Assembly: GCF_035083965.1 (NCBI RefSeq)
Contig: NC_089725.1
Location: forward strand, 24,685,925 to 24,749,924
From: Branchiostoma lanceolatum
Taxonomy: Eukaryota; Chordata; Leptocardii; Amphioxiformes; Branchiostomatidae
Direction of reading: 5' to 3'
Length of the DNA: 64,000 nucleotides
Positions 1 through 11,597 of the stretch are shown piece by piece. The position numbers were made by a program, and so were the translations under genes. Position 1 is the first letter of the stretch; every line of letters starts with the position of its first letter. The notes under the pieces are model-generated. The model was not told the DNA's origin and ran no database searches. It was given only the letters and a program-made list of their open reading frames with translations.

Positions 1-36
1 GCTTCTTTTTTTTCTTCCTACAAGGTGATGACTTAC

Positions 37-3000
37 CATATAGCGATGATTCTTCATGGATGTTCAGATTCTCCCCATGCTCATAATATGGGTGCCCATG
101 GTCCCTCTCTTCATACTGATGATGAATGCCATAGGGTGAGGGGTCCTCCTGATGGGCTGTACCATGTTGGGCTTCAGGGGGTGTTTCTTGTGGCCAATCT
201 TGCTGATGAGATGGGTGTATGTCATGTTGCATACCACCTGTCCTTTGTTCAGGGTGACCTTCCTCCGTGTGATATGGCACTTCATAACGAGACTCCTCCT
301 CATGATGGGGTGTACCATGTTGCTGTTCCTGTGGGGGTGCCCCATTTTGCCTGCCCTGTTCAGAAGGGTCGCCATAGTTCATATGTTCCCACTGAACCCG
401 GACAGGTTTGGCACCGCGATCCTCCTCCTCCTGGCCCATATACTGAACCATCTCCTCTGCATTTGGCACTTGTGATCTCTGTACAGATGGGTCCCCCCTC
501 CCTTGCATAGTCCTGGGGTCTTCCCCCTGAGACCCAGGGGACGGGTGGTCCTGGGGGTCGAGAGGGTGACCATGAGAAGTGTCATCTTCTTTCTCCTGGA
601 TATCTCCTTGCAGCTGTTCCTGTACAAAATGCATGGAGCAGACATGAAGTTTTAGAATGGTTGATGCAGGGGAAAAAACAAGGGAAGGGTTGTATTATAA
701 TCACTGTAAAAAAACATCCCAACTCCTAGACCCGCTTCATACCAGGATTCACGAATCAGGATGTATCCCCCCTCTGAGCCAGATTCTGACCGTTCATAGC
801 AGGATTCGCAAATTAGGATCAATCCCATAACCTGGGTGAATCCCAATTTGTGACATCTGTTATGAACAGGGCCTTAATTTCATATGTCATACTAACAGGG
901 AGTGTGTAGTCCCACTGAGCACTAGAGAAACTCAATTGCTTTCATGCTCATTCATGGTTTTCTCTGTCTGAAACAGCATTTATTTGAAAAAACAAAACAC
1001 CATACATGTGATTCATGCACTGCTACAATAACATGCATTCAAAACAGAATTTCACAAATGTCTTCCTTACCTTTGTAGGAACTATGTGTGGCAGCGATGT
1101 ATGAAATATGTTCAGCTCTATCAAAGCATCCTTCCTAAAATACCCAAACTTGTCTTCCTTCCCAACAACCTGTGAAGAAAATGAACAAGATGTCTTGTAA
1201 GACTATAAATGTAGCGAATATCTAATACTTCTTGATACAGAAAATGTTGAACATAGCCAGTGGCTTCAGTTGATACTAGACTAGTAGACGGCCTCCCCAA
1301 GTGGATAGCCTCCCCAAGTGGACGGCCTCTCAGTCGCGGTCTGGCGGAAACACTGATACTAGTATCTTACACCAATGGATGAATCTCATGATGTTGTTGA
1401 GAACAAGGAATCACAGAAGAGATTTCTGAATCTGACAGACTTCATGGTAATATGTGTCAGGTAGAAATTGCAATATTCCAGCGCTGATTCTGCTGCTAGA
1501 GATCCTGGTTTGAGTACGTAATTCAAAAGATATTCAGATCATATTCCCTTAAAAGACAGTCAGGCCTTTTCAACTTTAACTCATGTCACTTTAGATCAAT
1601 GAATAGACTTGAAATATAGGATTTATGAATGAAAGACCACCCTACCACATTTGTAGCACCCTGATCAGAGTCTCTGTCAACAAAGACTCCAATCAAGATC
1701 TTTACCGTAGAATAGGCGATTTTGCCAGATTGCAATCTTTACCATGACGTATGTACATGTATCATAATATAATGGTAGAGAGGAGATATCTTACCACCCC
1801 TCCCCACAAGCCATTCTTGTCTGCCTCCTTACTGAAGACAGTGATGACATCATGAATGTTGAAGGACAGCAGACGAGGGTCAGGTGACCTGTGGGCCTTC
1901 CTCGCACGGCCCTGAGAAATGGCCTCTGGAAGGAGAAAGGATATAACAATACTATGAGAACATAACTTAGCTAGACATAGAGGAGCTCAATGTTAGATTC
2001 AGAAAGGCAGTGGCTACATATTGCGTTAAATTTGAGCGGGTAGGCTTCACTACTGTAAACGCATTCACTAGTAAGTTCGCGTAGTTTTTATTTCGCGCTG
2101 CAGTGAAAATAGAGTGTTCGCTGTGGTTTTAGGTTTCGGCAGCGTATAGTCACATACTGCTACAGTATTGGTCAAACATGTTTGCGGTGGTTTTAAGTCT
2201 GCGGTGAAACGGTCGCCGCAAAAACCGCGAACATAAAACCACCACAAACATTTTTGCATTTACAGTACATCAGTTTATGCTAAATTCAGGGGCAAATTAT
2301 GCTTTATATAGAATGCACCGATAAGGCTCTCCATTAAATTCAAGGGGTCTATGAATTAAAACGGAATTAAATCAGGTGATCACGCTATACATAAAGGTGT
2401 ATGCAGCCCCCACTTAGGTTTTAAACATAGCAAAAGTAAAGCAGGGAAATGGATTAGACAACTGTCTGGGGGTAAATTTGGTCCTCAGTCTTCCGTAGGA
2501 AAGTGGAAGAAATTGCCTCTTGGTTTAAGACTGTACCTGTTAATTGATAATCTAGTGCCTTCTTCTATTCAGCCATAGAATGGCAAGATTACAAAAATAC
2601 AAGCCAAATTCAATGAAGCCATTCCTTCCCACGTTGTATATCACATGGTCAATCATTAACTGCTCAACAGTAAACAGAACCAACACCAACGGACAGAGTC
2701 TAATGCTGCACGACGTACTTCAAAGATTCAGTGATTGTGAAAATTTTAAAACAATTTGCAATGCATTAAGATGTTACAACAAGGTCGATATCCTATCCTA
2801 TCATATCCTATTATCCTACCTCACTGCCTTTACTCTGAAGTCTGACGCCACAAATTTATCAACAACACACCATTGATGAATCTCTGACTAATACAATAAC
2901 AAAGACCAGCATGATTAATTGTAACTAACGGCTGATGCATGTTGAAATTTTAAAAAATGTGACCATTAATTCTTAACTAGTTTAAATAACATACAGCAGG

Positions 3001-3676
3001 TAGTTGGATATCTCAGACATTTGTTGATAACTTCAGCACTGGCCTTTCTGGCCGAACCACTTCATTAGTTCATAACATATGTTAATCTATTGTTATCACA
3101 CATCAGCAATAAATTATTCATGCTGCAAGAATGCTGTCCTTTTCAGTCAGGGGGCTTCGCGTAATTAAAAAGAAAGGTCGCAGCGATATTGTTACCTGGA
3201 TGCACACTATAGCACGCCAGGGTTCGCCCGTTCGAACGCATTGTGTCCAATAATTGATGGCTTTATGATAAGAGTTGTTTATTACCCCAACTATGATTGC
3301 TGGCGTGTTCAAAGCCACGTTCCCACATAGTAACGAGGAGAGGTACACGTTGGCAATACTCCAGCCTCTGCTGCAATCATCTACAATGTATCGATGTTAG
3401 CAGCTACTATATATTTTGATCAGCTGGCCGACGCGCGGTCAATCAAATAAGACAGCGCGTCCGATGCCACGCTGATACCTGTGCGACAGTATACACACGG
3501 TTATACAGCAATATTGGGCAGCTAGAGAGGAGAAAGAAGAAAATTCCAACACCATTACCTCTGCAACTTGGGTCCACACATCTCTGAGTTTGAGGAATGA
3601 AGGAATCTGCGGATTTGAAGGCGAAATCGGACAAAACGATCGCAAGAATCGCCAACAGCCGACTGGCGGCCGCCAT
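37..3676 (-). CDS. MIA3: TANGO1/MIA3-like protein, 5' part (four exons, continues off left edge)
   Basis: Family role: ER exit-site transmembrane protein whose luminal SH3-like domain recruits bulky cargo such as collagen for COPII export. Coding exons read on the minus strand: 3559-3676, 1795-1925, 1071-1169 and 37-619, all with GT/AG borders and matching phases. Exon 1 gives a signal peptide (MAAASRLLAILAIVLSDFAF) and then CVDPSC, the conserved start of the MIA/TANGO1 SH3-like fold. Exons 2 and 3 supply the rest of it, with RLLSF, DVITVFSKE, LWGGV and FGYFRKDAL at the family positions, ending near IVPTK. Exon 4 is a fully open 583-nt stretch rich in E, Q, H, P and G, like the acidic low-complexity luminal region of TANGO1, ending at a perfect GTAAGT donor. 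The ATG at 3676 has a strong context (AACATGG); an upstream in-frame extension lacks signal-peptide character. A MIA2-type paralogue is possible; the coiled coils and membrane segments would lie outside the window. Confidence 0.85.
2051..2267. mobile_element. Palindromic MITE with TA target site
   Basis: The ends read TACTGTAAACGC and TGCATTTACAGTA, so the terminal inverted repeat is CTGTAAATGC flanked by TA. The interior is itself largely palindromic (TTCGCTGTGGTTTTAGG and a mirrored AAACCACCACAAAC). It lies in TANGO1 intron 1. A second copy in the opposite orientation lies at 14333-14545 in a kanadaptin intron. There is no coding capacity, so this is a non-autonomous DNA element, probably Tc1/mariner-like from its TA target. 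Confidence 0.75.
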
Positions 3677-3819
3677 GTTGGATTTCCCTTTTGCGACGAC
3701 GCAGGCGCAAAGGTGCGCGGACACGTCAGCGGGAATCGCGTCACTTGCGGAAGTTCCTGGCACATTCCAATGTGAAACTTTTAGGGTCGGGGGTTATTAC
3801 AGCACAGTAAACATCTAAC

Positions 3820-5743
3820 GATCAGGAATGGGAGACAAGGCCATGTCTGTCTTTTTAGCAATACCTGGACATGATAGAGCCAGGCGTCCCTCCCGAAACC
3901 ACTTTCACTTTCAATCTATTGATTTTATGCTCTTCTATCTCAGTATTGGAACGTTAATACATTCGACTGAGGGGGTGTTCAGGTGATCAATAGGAGAAAC
4001 AATTGTTTTTCCCCGATACATACTGCCATCAAACCCTTACGCGCCTCTCCGTCGGTAATGACAGTGGCAGGCGCGTGTGGCTTTGGTACTGCCGACGTCA
4101 TTCACTTTGACGTACACACGTGCTGAGTTTTGTACTGCGCCACAATCGCAAATAGAATCTAAGAACACACTTTTTTTTTCTAATTTGAGAAGGGTATGGT
4201 GTGGTACAGAAGAATAATTGAGTGTCCAATTCAGTTTAAAACGCTGCTATTTGAACACCTTCGATATATCCAAGGTAATAGTTACTCAAGCCACTTCGGC
4301 TGTATATATATATGAAAATTAAACTGATCGGATTTTTTTGCAATCTAAAACAAACAAAAAACATTTTGGCTTGACACACCATGCAGGGTATCCCAGAGCG
4401 TTTAGATATGATGAAATATATGATGTAGTAAGTTGTGACGTGTTAAGACTTTTGTTTATATCAGCCCATTGACGCCCGCGCTTTGTGTGCTGTGTTTGCC
4501 TGGCATTCAACGATCCCGGATCTTGCAGTCGACACTTGCTCACACAACTCACGTCAGGGTGAGCTGATGTGTACATACGAACACACGCCCGCTTAACATA
4601 TGGCTCAAACTTTCACAGTGCTGTGCCGTTTTGAACTTATTACACAAGTATACACGGGATGCAAATGTAAAGTATACTTTAGTCAACCTTAGTTAACTTA
4701 GAACTTTGACAGTAGCCTAGATACCTTTTTTTGATTCCCATGTATTCCCATGTACTTGTTTGTCTGCAATTAGCCTTCGGGCATGAACTTGCAATAAAGT
4801 TATTATTAAAGTTATTATTACTTTAATAGACAAGTTGCCATATGCTGTGTTCCCGATTACAAACAGGCCTTATTATTTCGGCCGCAGATTTGTCATTATT
4901 GAATGGAACGACGTGTCCTTGTCCCTTTATCCCGACGCCCCCTCCCATCTCAAGACGTTTAGCCGGTACACTGGCACACCTTGTCCTGCGATCGAGTCTG
5001 ACGATTTGTTTCTTTTGTCCCAGCCCGGTATTATCCCAGTATCAACACCTGGCATCTCCTGGCGACAATCATGCGTGGAAAGAATAACATCGACGTCATC
5101 AGCCCGTGAAATATGCGGGCTTTTATTCCGCGATACAAACGGCATTTCTTTTACATCTGATTAATGCTTATTGCATCAAGTTCATCATGGACCAACACAG
5201 GCGCTTACTGTTGCTAAGTTAATGAAACGGTAAGGTGGTATGTGGAACAATGTCAGACGGCTGTCAGAGGTCTCATTATATGTAGAAGTATGACGAACAC
5301 CGTTCTTTGTGGTTTGACGCGTAGTTGTAGCCGTGTAAATCTTCTGAGTGCGTTTTCTTGTAACAGGTGTTCGCCTGAGGATTATTCGGCTCGAGGGTAA
5401 TACTAATAGTACAGTGCTCACTGGCAGCGAGATATGACGGATACATTCTGTTCCTTTGTGATCACCGTTAGCTTATAATGTGACCCGTCTTAGAAGGATT
5501 TAGGAAACGTAAACACAAGGTTCCGTCTGGTGAGAAGCGAATGGGAGCGCGACTATTGGCGCGAAAAGGATCTATTTTCAGCCAACATCAGACTACGTCC
5601 ATTCGATCAGTCTCTCAGTCACCTGTGGTGGTGGACCTTGCCACAACTATGTCTAAGAAGTGTGGCGAAGCTTGATCGCGCTGTTCTTGAGTAACTCCGG
5701 GGAAGTTTCGGAAACAAGACGACTGAGTGGTCACAGTCAGACC
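3820..5743. other. Intergenic region between TANGO1 and the 5744 gene
   Basis: The two genes diverge from here, so both promoters should lie in it. I see no convincing exon. A stretch around 4835-5164 is open on both strands and more GC-rich than its surroundings but matches nothing I know. AT-rich simple sequence occurs near 4790-4830. Confidence 0.5.
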
Positions 5744-7289
5744 ATGGACGGCAGGGAGAGGACCTCGCCGGGAGAACTCAGCGTCCGTAGTTGGCCCATG
5801 AGCGCTCCGCGGCGGGTTAAATCACGAGGGAGCAAGAGCGACATTGGGCCGCGTCCCCAGGGCCCCATCTACCGACGGAACAGAACGACAATCACGTATG
5901 ACGTCTACAAGGGACTGTGTTCTGGAACGCATGTCTTGGAAACGGATTCGGTTGACGCTGGCAAGAACACGACAAGAAGTCAGGAGACACCTGAGTCGCG
6001 CTTTGTCATGGCAGACGAAGATTGCCTTTGTGGGAAAGTTTTTCACATGAGCGATGCCATTGCGGTCGTACCGCCAGGTAGTACGCCAAGGACAAAGGCA
6101 GCAGCCAGATGGTTTACTCCTACTTCTGTGAAAAGTGCTGGGACGGACTGCCGACATCCCGGACGGCTCACCACGAGCAGGGCGACCATGTGTAGGGGAG
6201 ACAAACACATCATGGGGAGACTCTGGGAACTGAACAGTTATCTGGACAACGGTGACACACACCGGCCATTTTCAGGTGACGGCTAGTGTTTGCTTCATCT
6301 TAGAAACTGTCTCATTGACATTGAAAAGTTCGTTTTGAATCAAGGAAACAGAGACTGTGTCATTTGTGTATCGAAAAACAAATCAATCCATGCATATGTT
6401 CTCCAGTGAAAGTTTATCTTTCAACTTCTCGTCCAAACGGCCCTAACATTAGACATGCCCCTTGACAAGTCACGATTCTAAATCTTTCCACTTTTTAGTA
6501 CTGTAAGGCTCTATTGTGTGTTAAGAAATATCTTAAAATTTTCCGTGTCACTCCATTCTTAGTCACGATAGCATCCGTGCCAGTCTTGTTGAAAGAGCGT
6601 CTTGAGCTGTTTGCACAGTTAGACTAACTGTTCTTGAGTAGAAGTGTTCTAACGAGTGCTCTCCAGCTTCTCGCTCCGAGCGTGCCATTGGGGATGGTAA
6701 AGCAGTGGATTTGGTCTTGTGTTGGCACGGAATGGGTGAAAGAGTACAGCCAGAGCAGTGTTTAAGTCAGAGGGCCAAAATCGTTCAAAACTTGTGGGCA
6801 GTGGCATGATTATTGCAGTTTTGGATGTGGGCCGAGCTGGGTACTGAAACACCTGATACGTAACGTTAAAGGGTATTAGAATGGAAAAAAGAAATTCCGT
6901 GTGACTGCATGAGGGAATCGTTTGAATGTGACAGCTTCTTTCAACTTATGCCCTACATACAACTTGCCTATCGTTCCTAACTTATGTAGTAATCAGTTCG
7001 CCATTCTATACACAGTTGTCCACCTGTTTACCTCGTCGGTCAGGTTGGGGTTCTTTGTGCGCAATAAAATAGCCCGCTGACACGAACCACAGTTCAGTCG
7101 AACAACATGTAAACTTACAGCTTACAAACTTTATTGTCACCCCCGAGCGCCCAGGTAACGACAGAAACACCTAGTAAATGGGCTGTCGGAGCCTATAGAA
7201 CACTGATTGAGAGAAAGGCACGATGAACAAAAGTTGTGTGCGGGCACGTGTGTGTGTGTGCGTACGTACGTGTGAACGTGTGTATGTAC

Positions 7290-7327
<38 letters not shown>

Positions 7328-9611
7328 CGCGCGTGGGTATATGTGTGCGCCCGTACGTACGTGTATGTATGTGTGTGTGTGCCGATGTGTGTGTGTGTGT
7401 GCACGTGCGTATATGTGTGTGTGTGTATGTATATGTGTGTGTGTGTGTGTGTGTGTGCGTGTGTGTGTATGTGTGTGTGTGTGTGCGTGCGTGTAAAGTT
7501 GCAGAATTACCAATGAAACATTATCGGATATAAAGTATTGACTCCAAAAGAAGTCAAAAGAAGCTTTTCACACACCTCTACGTGCACCATCTTGTCGTTC
7601 AGGCGAGAAAATTAATTCCTTTGGATGTCATCCGATTATTATCTTCGCCGAGTACTATAGTACTCGGGGTAGATTATGTTTTCGGTTGAGCCAGCTGTTG
7701 GGTGGGTCTGTATGTATGTCAAGAGGATAACTCAAGAAACCTTTGATGAATCTTTATGATTTTTGGTAGGTGTGTAGTGGTTGTGCAAAGGAAGGTCAAG
7801 TTAAAAAATGGTTCACCATGCGTTTTTCAACAGTACTGCAGCGGACTTTTAATTTTCGTGCGTTTGTATGAAGGCAAAAAAAGTGACGGAAACGTTGATG
7901 GATCTTCATGATGTTTTGCAGGTGTGTAGATGTTATAGAAACGGAGGTCAAGTTCAAAAATGGTTCTCCTGGCATTTTCCCTCGGTACTGCAGCGGGCTT
8001 TGTGTGGATGTGTATTTTCTTGTGGACAATATAACTCCAGAAGCTGTTTATGGATCTGTATGATATTTAGTGGATGGGTAGGGTTTACGGATAGGAAGGT
8101 CAAGTTCGATAATCGGCCTTCTAGCAAGTACCTAAGGTACTGCAGCGGAGCTTCAAAATTTACTGGCATATTTTCTGAAAGTGCTATGGTCATGATATTT
8201 GTGTGGTAGATAGTTCATGCCACAAGAAGTACGTTCTGTAAGTTTGGGCCCCCTAGCGGCTTGTTCAGAACTGCAGTGGGTGTTTTGTTTTGACATTCGG
8301 ACACGTATTACTTGAGAAGGGGTGAAGAGATTGTCGTGAAGTTTTGTATGTAGAGAGCTCAGATGGTGCTTTGCACAATCGATGTCTAATTATAGAAAAC
8401 AGGGGCTAATCTGCATAATTAGTAAGGATAATTGTAAATCCATTATATTCCAATAGAAGCATAAATAAACAGATGGGGTACATAAATAAACAAATGGGGC
8501 AGTCTCACTACAATTCAAGTAGATGTGTGGGTCCGGTTGGTTTTTAAAGTGTTCAGTTTCGGCATTTTTGTCCAACACACGGGTTGAGACATAACGGAAA
8601 GGGAACAAAATAGAAAGCCTTACAAAACACCTAAAACATGTGAATAACCAGCCGGACCCACTCCTCTGCTCAGAGAGTACACTGCACCAAAACTGCACCA
8701 CTGCTAGGTATTACCTAGCACTGTATGGAAAAGTAACATGTACTATGTCTTGCAAAATGTGTATGATATGGAATAATGATTTATTCTATTCATATATATT
8801 GACTGTACCATTTAATTATAACTTTCAATTTTTTTGATGACCAGTTATAACATATATCAGCACACTATACACATATACTTGTCCTGTACCACCAAATGAT
8901 TTTTATCCTTATCTAGACTGGACTCATTCTCCCCCCCAACCCTCCCCCCCCCATTATAATTTTCAAACGGTATGGTGTATGATCAAGTTTGCAGGGGGTG
9001 ATAAGCATGTAAATATTAATCACTCTCTACAATAAGCCTTGATTATTTGGCGAAGATAATGTGTTCGTGGAACTCTAGTTCATTGATGTGATGTATGATG
9101 CCTGCCTAACCAGTCCTCTCGCATTCCGTCTCATTCAGGTCCCCCTGTCCATCCCTGGTTCAAGACTCGTCTGTGCGCCGTACACGACCTGCGGCCCCCC
9201 ACCCCCACCACTCCGCACCTCCCCGCCCTGCCCAACAGGACCGACCGCTTCGAGCAGGTGGTTCGGCGGGAAGCTCGAGCCAACGCCCGGCGGCAGCTCC
9301 CCGGCCTGAGGACGGTGACGCTCGTGTGGAGGAACATGCGGGGCAGGGAAGCGTACAGTCAGCAGGAGCTGCACCACTTCGTGTCCATGATAGGACCTGT
9401 AGACGCTATCATGTTGCTGGGTCCCACCAGTGCCCGGGTGGTCTTCAAAGACACGGACGCCGCCTGTAAAGCGGTCAACGCCACGGGCAAATTTGGCAGG
9501 CCCGATAATCGTCTGTATTGCAACTGGCTGCATCGCGGCATGGACAATAAAAAGTTTAGATTAAAGGGTCGACAGCTAGTGGTACATTATGATCCGATGT
9601 TATACACGTAA
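5744..9611 (+). CDS. Unrecognised two-exon protein with RRM-like C-terminal region
   Basis: Exon 1 is 5744-6275, starting at a perfect ACCATGG. Exon 2 is 9139-9611, ending at TAA. The donor (CAG|GTGACG) is weak but leaves one base over, and the strong acceptor (CTCATTCAG|GT) opens an exon needing exactly one base, so the frame runs through to give about 334 residues. The N-terminal half is basic and Ser/Thr-rich with no recognised domain. The C-terminal half has an RRM-like order: strand TVTLVWRNM, helix [11 protein letters not shown], strand VDAIMLLG, strand ARVVFKD, helix [12 protein letters not shown]. Canonical RNP aromatic residues are not obvious. A poly(A) signal lies at 9799-9804. The 2.9-kb intron carries a GT microsatellite and a repeat element. 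I do not recognise the family. Exon 1 could instead belong to a separate transcript; exon 2 is the better supported part. Confidence 0.5.
7245..7493. repeat. GT/AC microsatellite
   Basis: About 250 bases of GT dinucleotides with short GTAC, GCGC and GTAT interruptions. Every long open frame here in either strand (Cys/Val or His/Thr runs) comes from the repeat. It lies in the intron of the 5744-9611 gene. Confidence 0.95.
7638..9060. mobile_element. 1.4-kb non-autonomous element with internal ~150-bp tandem units
   Basis: The left end ATTATCTTCGCC at 7638-7649 is mirrored by GGCGAAGATAAT at 9049-9060, giving 12-bp terminal inverted repeats. Between about 7700 and 8360 there are about four diverged units of roughly 150 bp. 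They share the words ATCTTCATGATGTTTTG, AGGTCAAGTTC and GGTACTGCAGCGGG, and they recur near 7790/7835, 7945/7985, 8096/8138 and 8270. A second inverted pair, GGGTCCGGTTGG near 8531 and CCAGCCGGACCC near 8648, suggests a smaller nested palindromic insertion. No coding region. Confidence 0.6.
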
Positions 9612-9867
9612 AATAGGTTATTCCAAAACTTTATATCTTCTGTAAGCCTTCGTGTTGTTCTGATCTGAGATCATCGATTACCAAATGTACTGATAGATTT
9701 GTTCGTCACAGAGACGAAAAACAATAGTTTTCTTGTTACAAACAGTGCCATGTCATTGGATGATGCAAAGTACTTGCTATTTTTGGTACCTAAGCTTCAA
9801 TAAACTGGCATTCAAGTGGGGGTGTTGCCCAGGTTTTGTGTGCTGTTTATCCACATCAAGCGCTATG

Positions 9868-10170
9868 AAAACTCCTTTTGCCAGTTGGATACGGTCTTTG
9901 CCATCGTTAGATCTGCTTGGAGATTACATACCCCGATGTTGTGCCCTTTGGAAAGGCACTTTACACGAACTTTCCTCACTTCACTCAGTCTAAAATGAGT
10001 ACCTGGCTTCGGTTAGGGACGTCCCTCGGAAGTCTCATATTTCAGGAGAGCCACACGTCGAGCACGTTAAGGTAATCTCCAAGCAGAGGTTAGTGGAGAA
10101 GATCGTGACCTTTTCATCCTCAGCCCCGTTTTCGTCGGCCACGTTAAAAAAACACACCACCACAAAAAAG
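9868..10170 (+). repeat. Composite of foldback repeat and SINE-like block
   Basis: TCTGCTTGGAGATTAC near 9911 is mirrored by GTAATCTCCAAGCAGA near 10071, forming a foldback. Inside it is a block (TTGTGCCCTTTGGAAAGGCA, then TTTACACGAAC and TACCTGGCTTCGGTTAGGGA) that recurs near 27400 and 31770. The left part (AACTCC.TTTGCCAGTT.GA with ACGGTCTTT) recurs at 25061-25120. Confidence 0.55.
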
Positions 10171-10445
10171 TAGGGGCCCGTCCATGTGCATTTGTGTGTT
10201 ACTTCACCAGGAATGATTACATGATTTTACATTACTGGATACTTCACCCCGTGTCCTGATGAAATGGAATGATTCACTGTGATGACTGATGATAATATAG
10301 GTCTGAGATGTTCTAAGCTTCTATAACGTTAGTCCTTTGTCATGGACCAATCCGCAGAAGCTGAGTCGCCGAAGATACGGTGATGTAGGCGTCTTGGAAA
10401 AATCCGATGGTCACGACAACCACTGAGGTGTCAATTGGCCACCAC

Positions 10446-10675
10446 CTAGCCTGGGTGCCAGACCACCGCGCTCCTGGCGCTAATCCTTCGGCCGGGGAAG
10501 CAACTCGCGCCGCCACCACAGATAGCACACGGCCCACTAATTAGCTCTCGCGCGATAGAAATCAGAGTCCGGCTGCCAAGCGCTCCCGGGTGCCAACTCT
10601 ATCCCATACTACTAGGTCTTCCCGGCCCAAAAGGGGTTATCATCGCATCGCGCGAAAGGTCTGGTATCCAGGCTA
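10446..10675. mobile_element. hAT-like MITE with 8-bp target duplication
   Basis: The inverted ends are TAGCCTGGGTGCCAGACC and GGTCTGGTATCCAGGCTA (two mismatches). They are flanked by an identical 8-mer, GCCACCAC, at 10438-10445 and 10676-10683. A 230-bp GC-rich interior and an 8-bp duplication fit a non-autonomous hAT-superfamily element. No coding region. Confidence 0.75.
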
Positions 10676-10702
10676 GCCACCACAAGGTATTCCTATATAG
10701 GC

Positions 10703-10909
10703 CTACGGGGGTGCTTGCTTACTTGCTTTATGTCGAGACTGGAAGCTCACGAGTCGTGATGGCAGTCCATGTGGTTCAACTTCAAGGCCAGTGTCTTTCT
10801 GCAGGGTGTCAATGTATGTTGCTGCGGGTCTTCCAGGCCTCATTTTCCAGGCCTCCTCGTAAGGGGGTACGGATCGTAGAAGTCGGCAAAAAAGGAGAAT
10901 GATTGGCAT
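10703..10909 (-). mobile_element. LINE reverse transcriptase 3' tail fragment
   Basis: The minus-strand reading contains GRPAATYIDTLQKDTGLEVE, the signature just after the thumb/C-terminal domain of many endonuclease-reverse transcriptase LINEs (GRP.TYIDQL..DTGL). Only about 70 residues remain, with no catalytic domain, so this is a 5'-truncated relic. It sits in the gap upstream of kanadaptin. Confidence 0.55.
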
Positions 10910-11597
10910 GGCATGGATAGTCAGTCCACAGAAAGGTTATTAATTAACACCCCGCCCTTCGAAGCGACCAGTGAACCCCTTTGGTCGCCAAACTCCCTGG
11001 CAAATCCTTCTCCCTATTAGCAAGCGTGGTCAGTCTGGTAGAGACTATTAGTTGGAAGCGAGGGAGCCGTCCAACCTCACAGATGGAGTATTCTACTCGT
11101 TCCGGGAGCAGACTTTGATGTGCACGGTCAATGCATGGAGATGCCTACTTGCTGTAGAGTAGAGTAGTCATCGTGACGAAATTCCACATCTTAATCATTA
11201 TAAAAGGGAAAATAGTCCTCTCCCTAGGTCACAGTTCGTATAGAAAATGTGAGCACACACATGATCCTAAGCTAAAATCCCCGCCGTGTAATTAAGCACA
11301 GACTCAGGAAAATGACTTCGTATGCAATAAAATCCGCCACTGAATCTAAATTACGGACCGTTCTAATACCAAATGGTAAGTTGTCTGACATTGTATTATA
11401 TTTGTAACTTATGATCAAATCTACAGGACTGGTCCATTGATTGACTTGAAGGTTGTGAAGTAAAGTGAAACTGATCTAACGACTTCAAACTTTGAGAGGC
11501 ATGCAACCTGCTTGTGCAGTACAATGCAGTAACGCCTTCTAGCGAGATTGAGTAAAACTGCAGTCAACTTCAATCGACATAGCGACGTAAATCCAAC

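Noticed and set aside
4835-5164. Overlapping open frames on both strands, more GC-rich than their surroundings
   Set aside because: No splice context, no recognisable domain, and both strands are open, which compositional bias can produce. Not called as a gene.
6099-6190. Zinc-finger-like reading (CEKCW...H) in another frame of the 5744 gene exon 1
   Set aside because: Only one Cys pair, the frame closes quickly, and the main frame is open throughout with a phase-matched splice.
7171-7533. Cys/Val-rich and His/Thr-rich open frames
   Set aside because: They are translations of the GT microsatellite.
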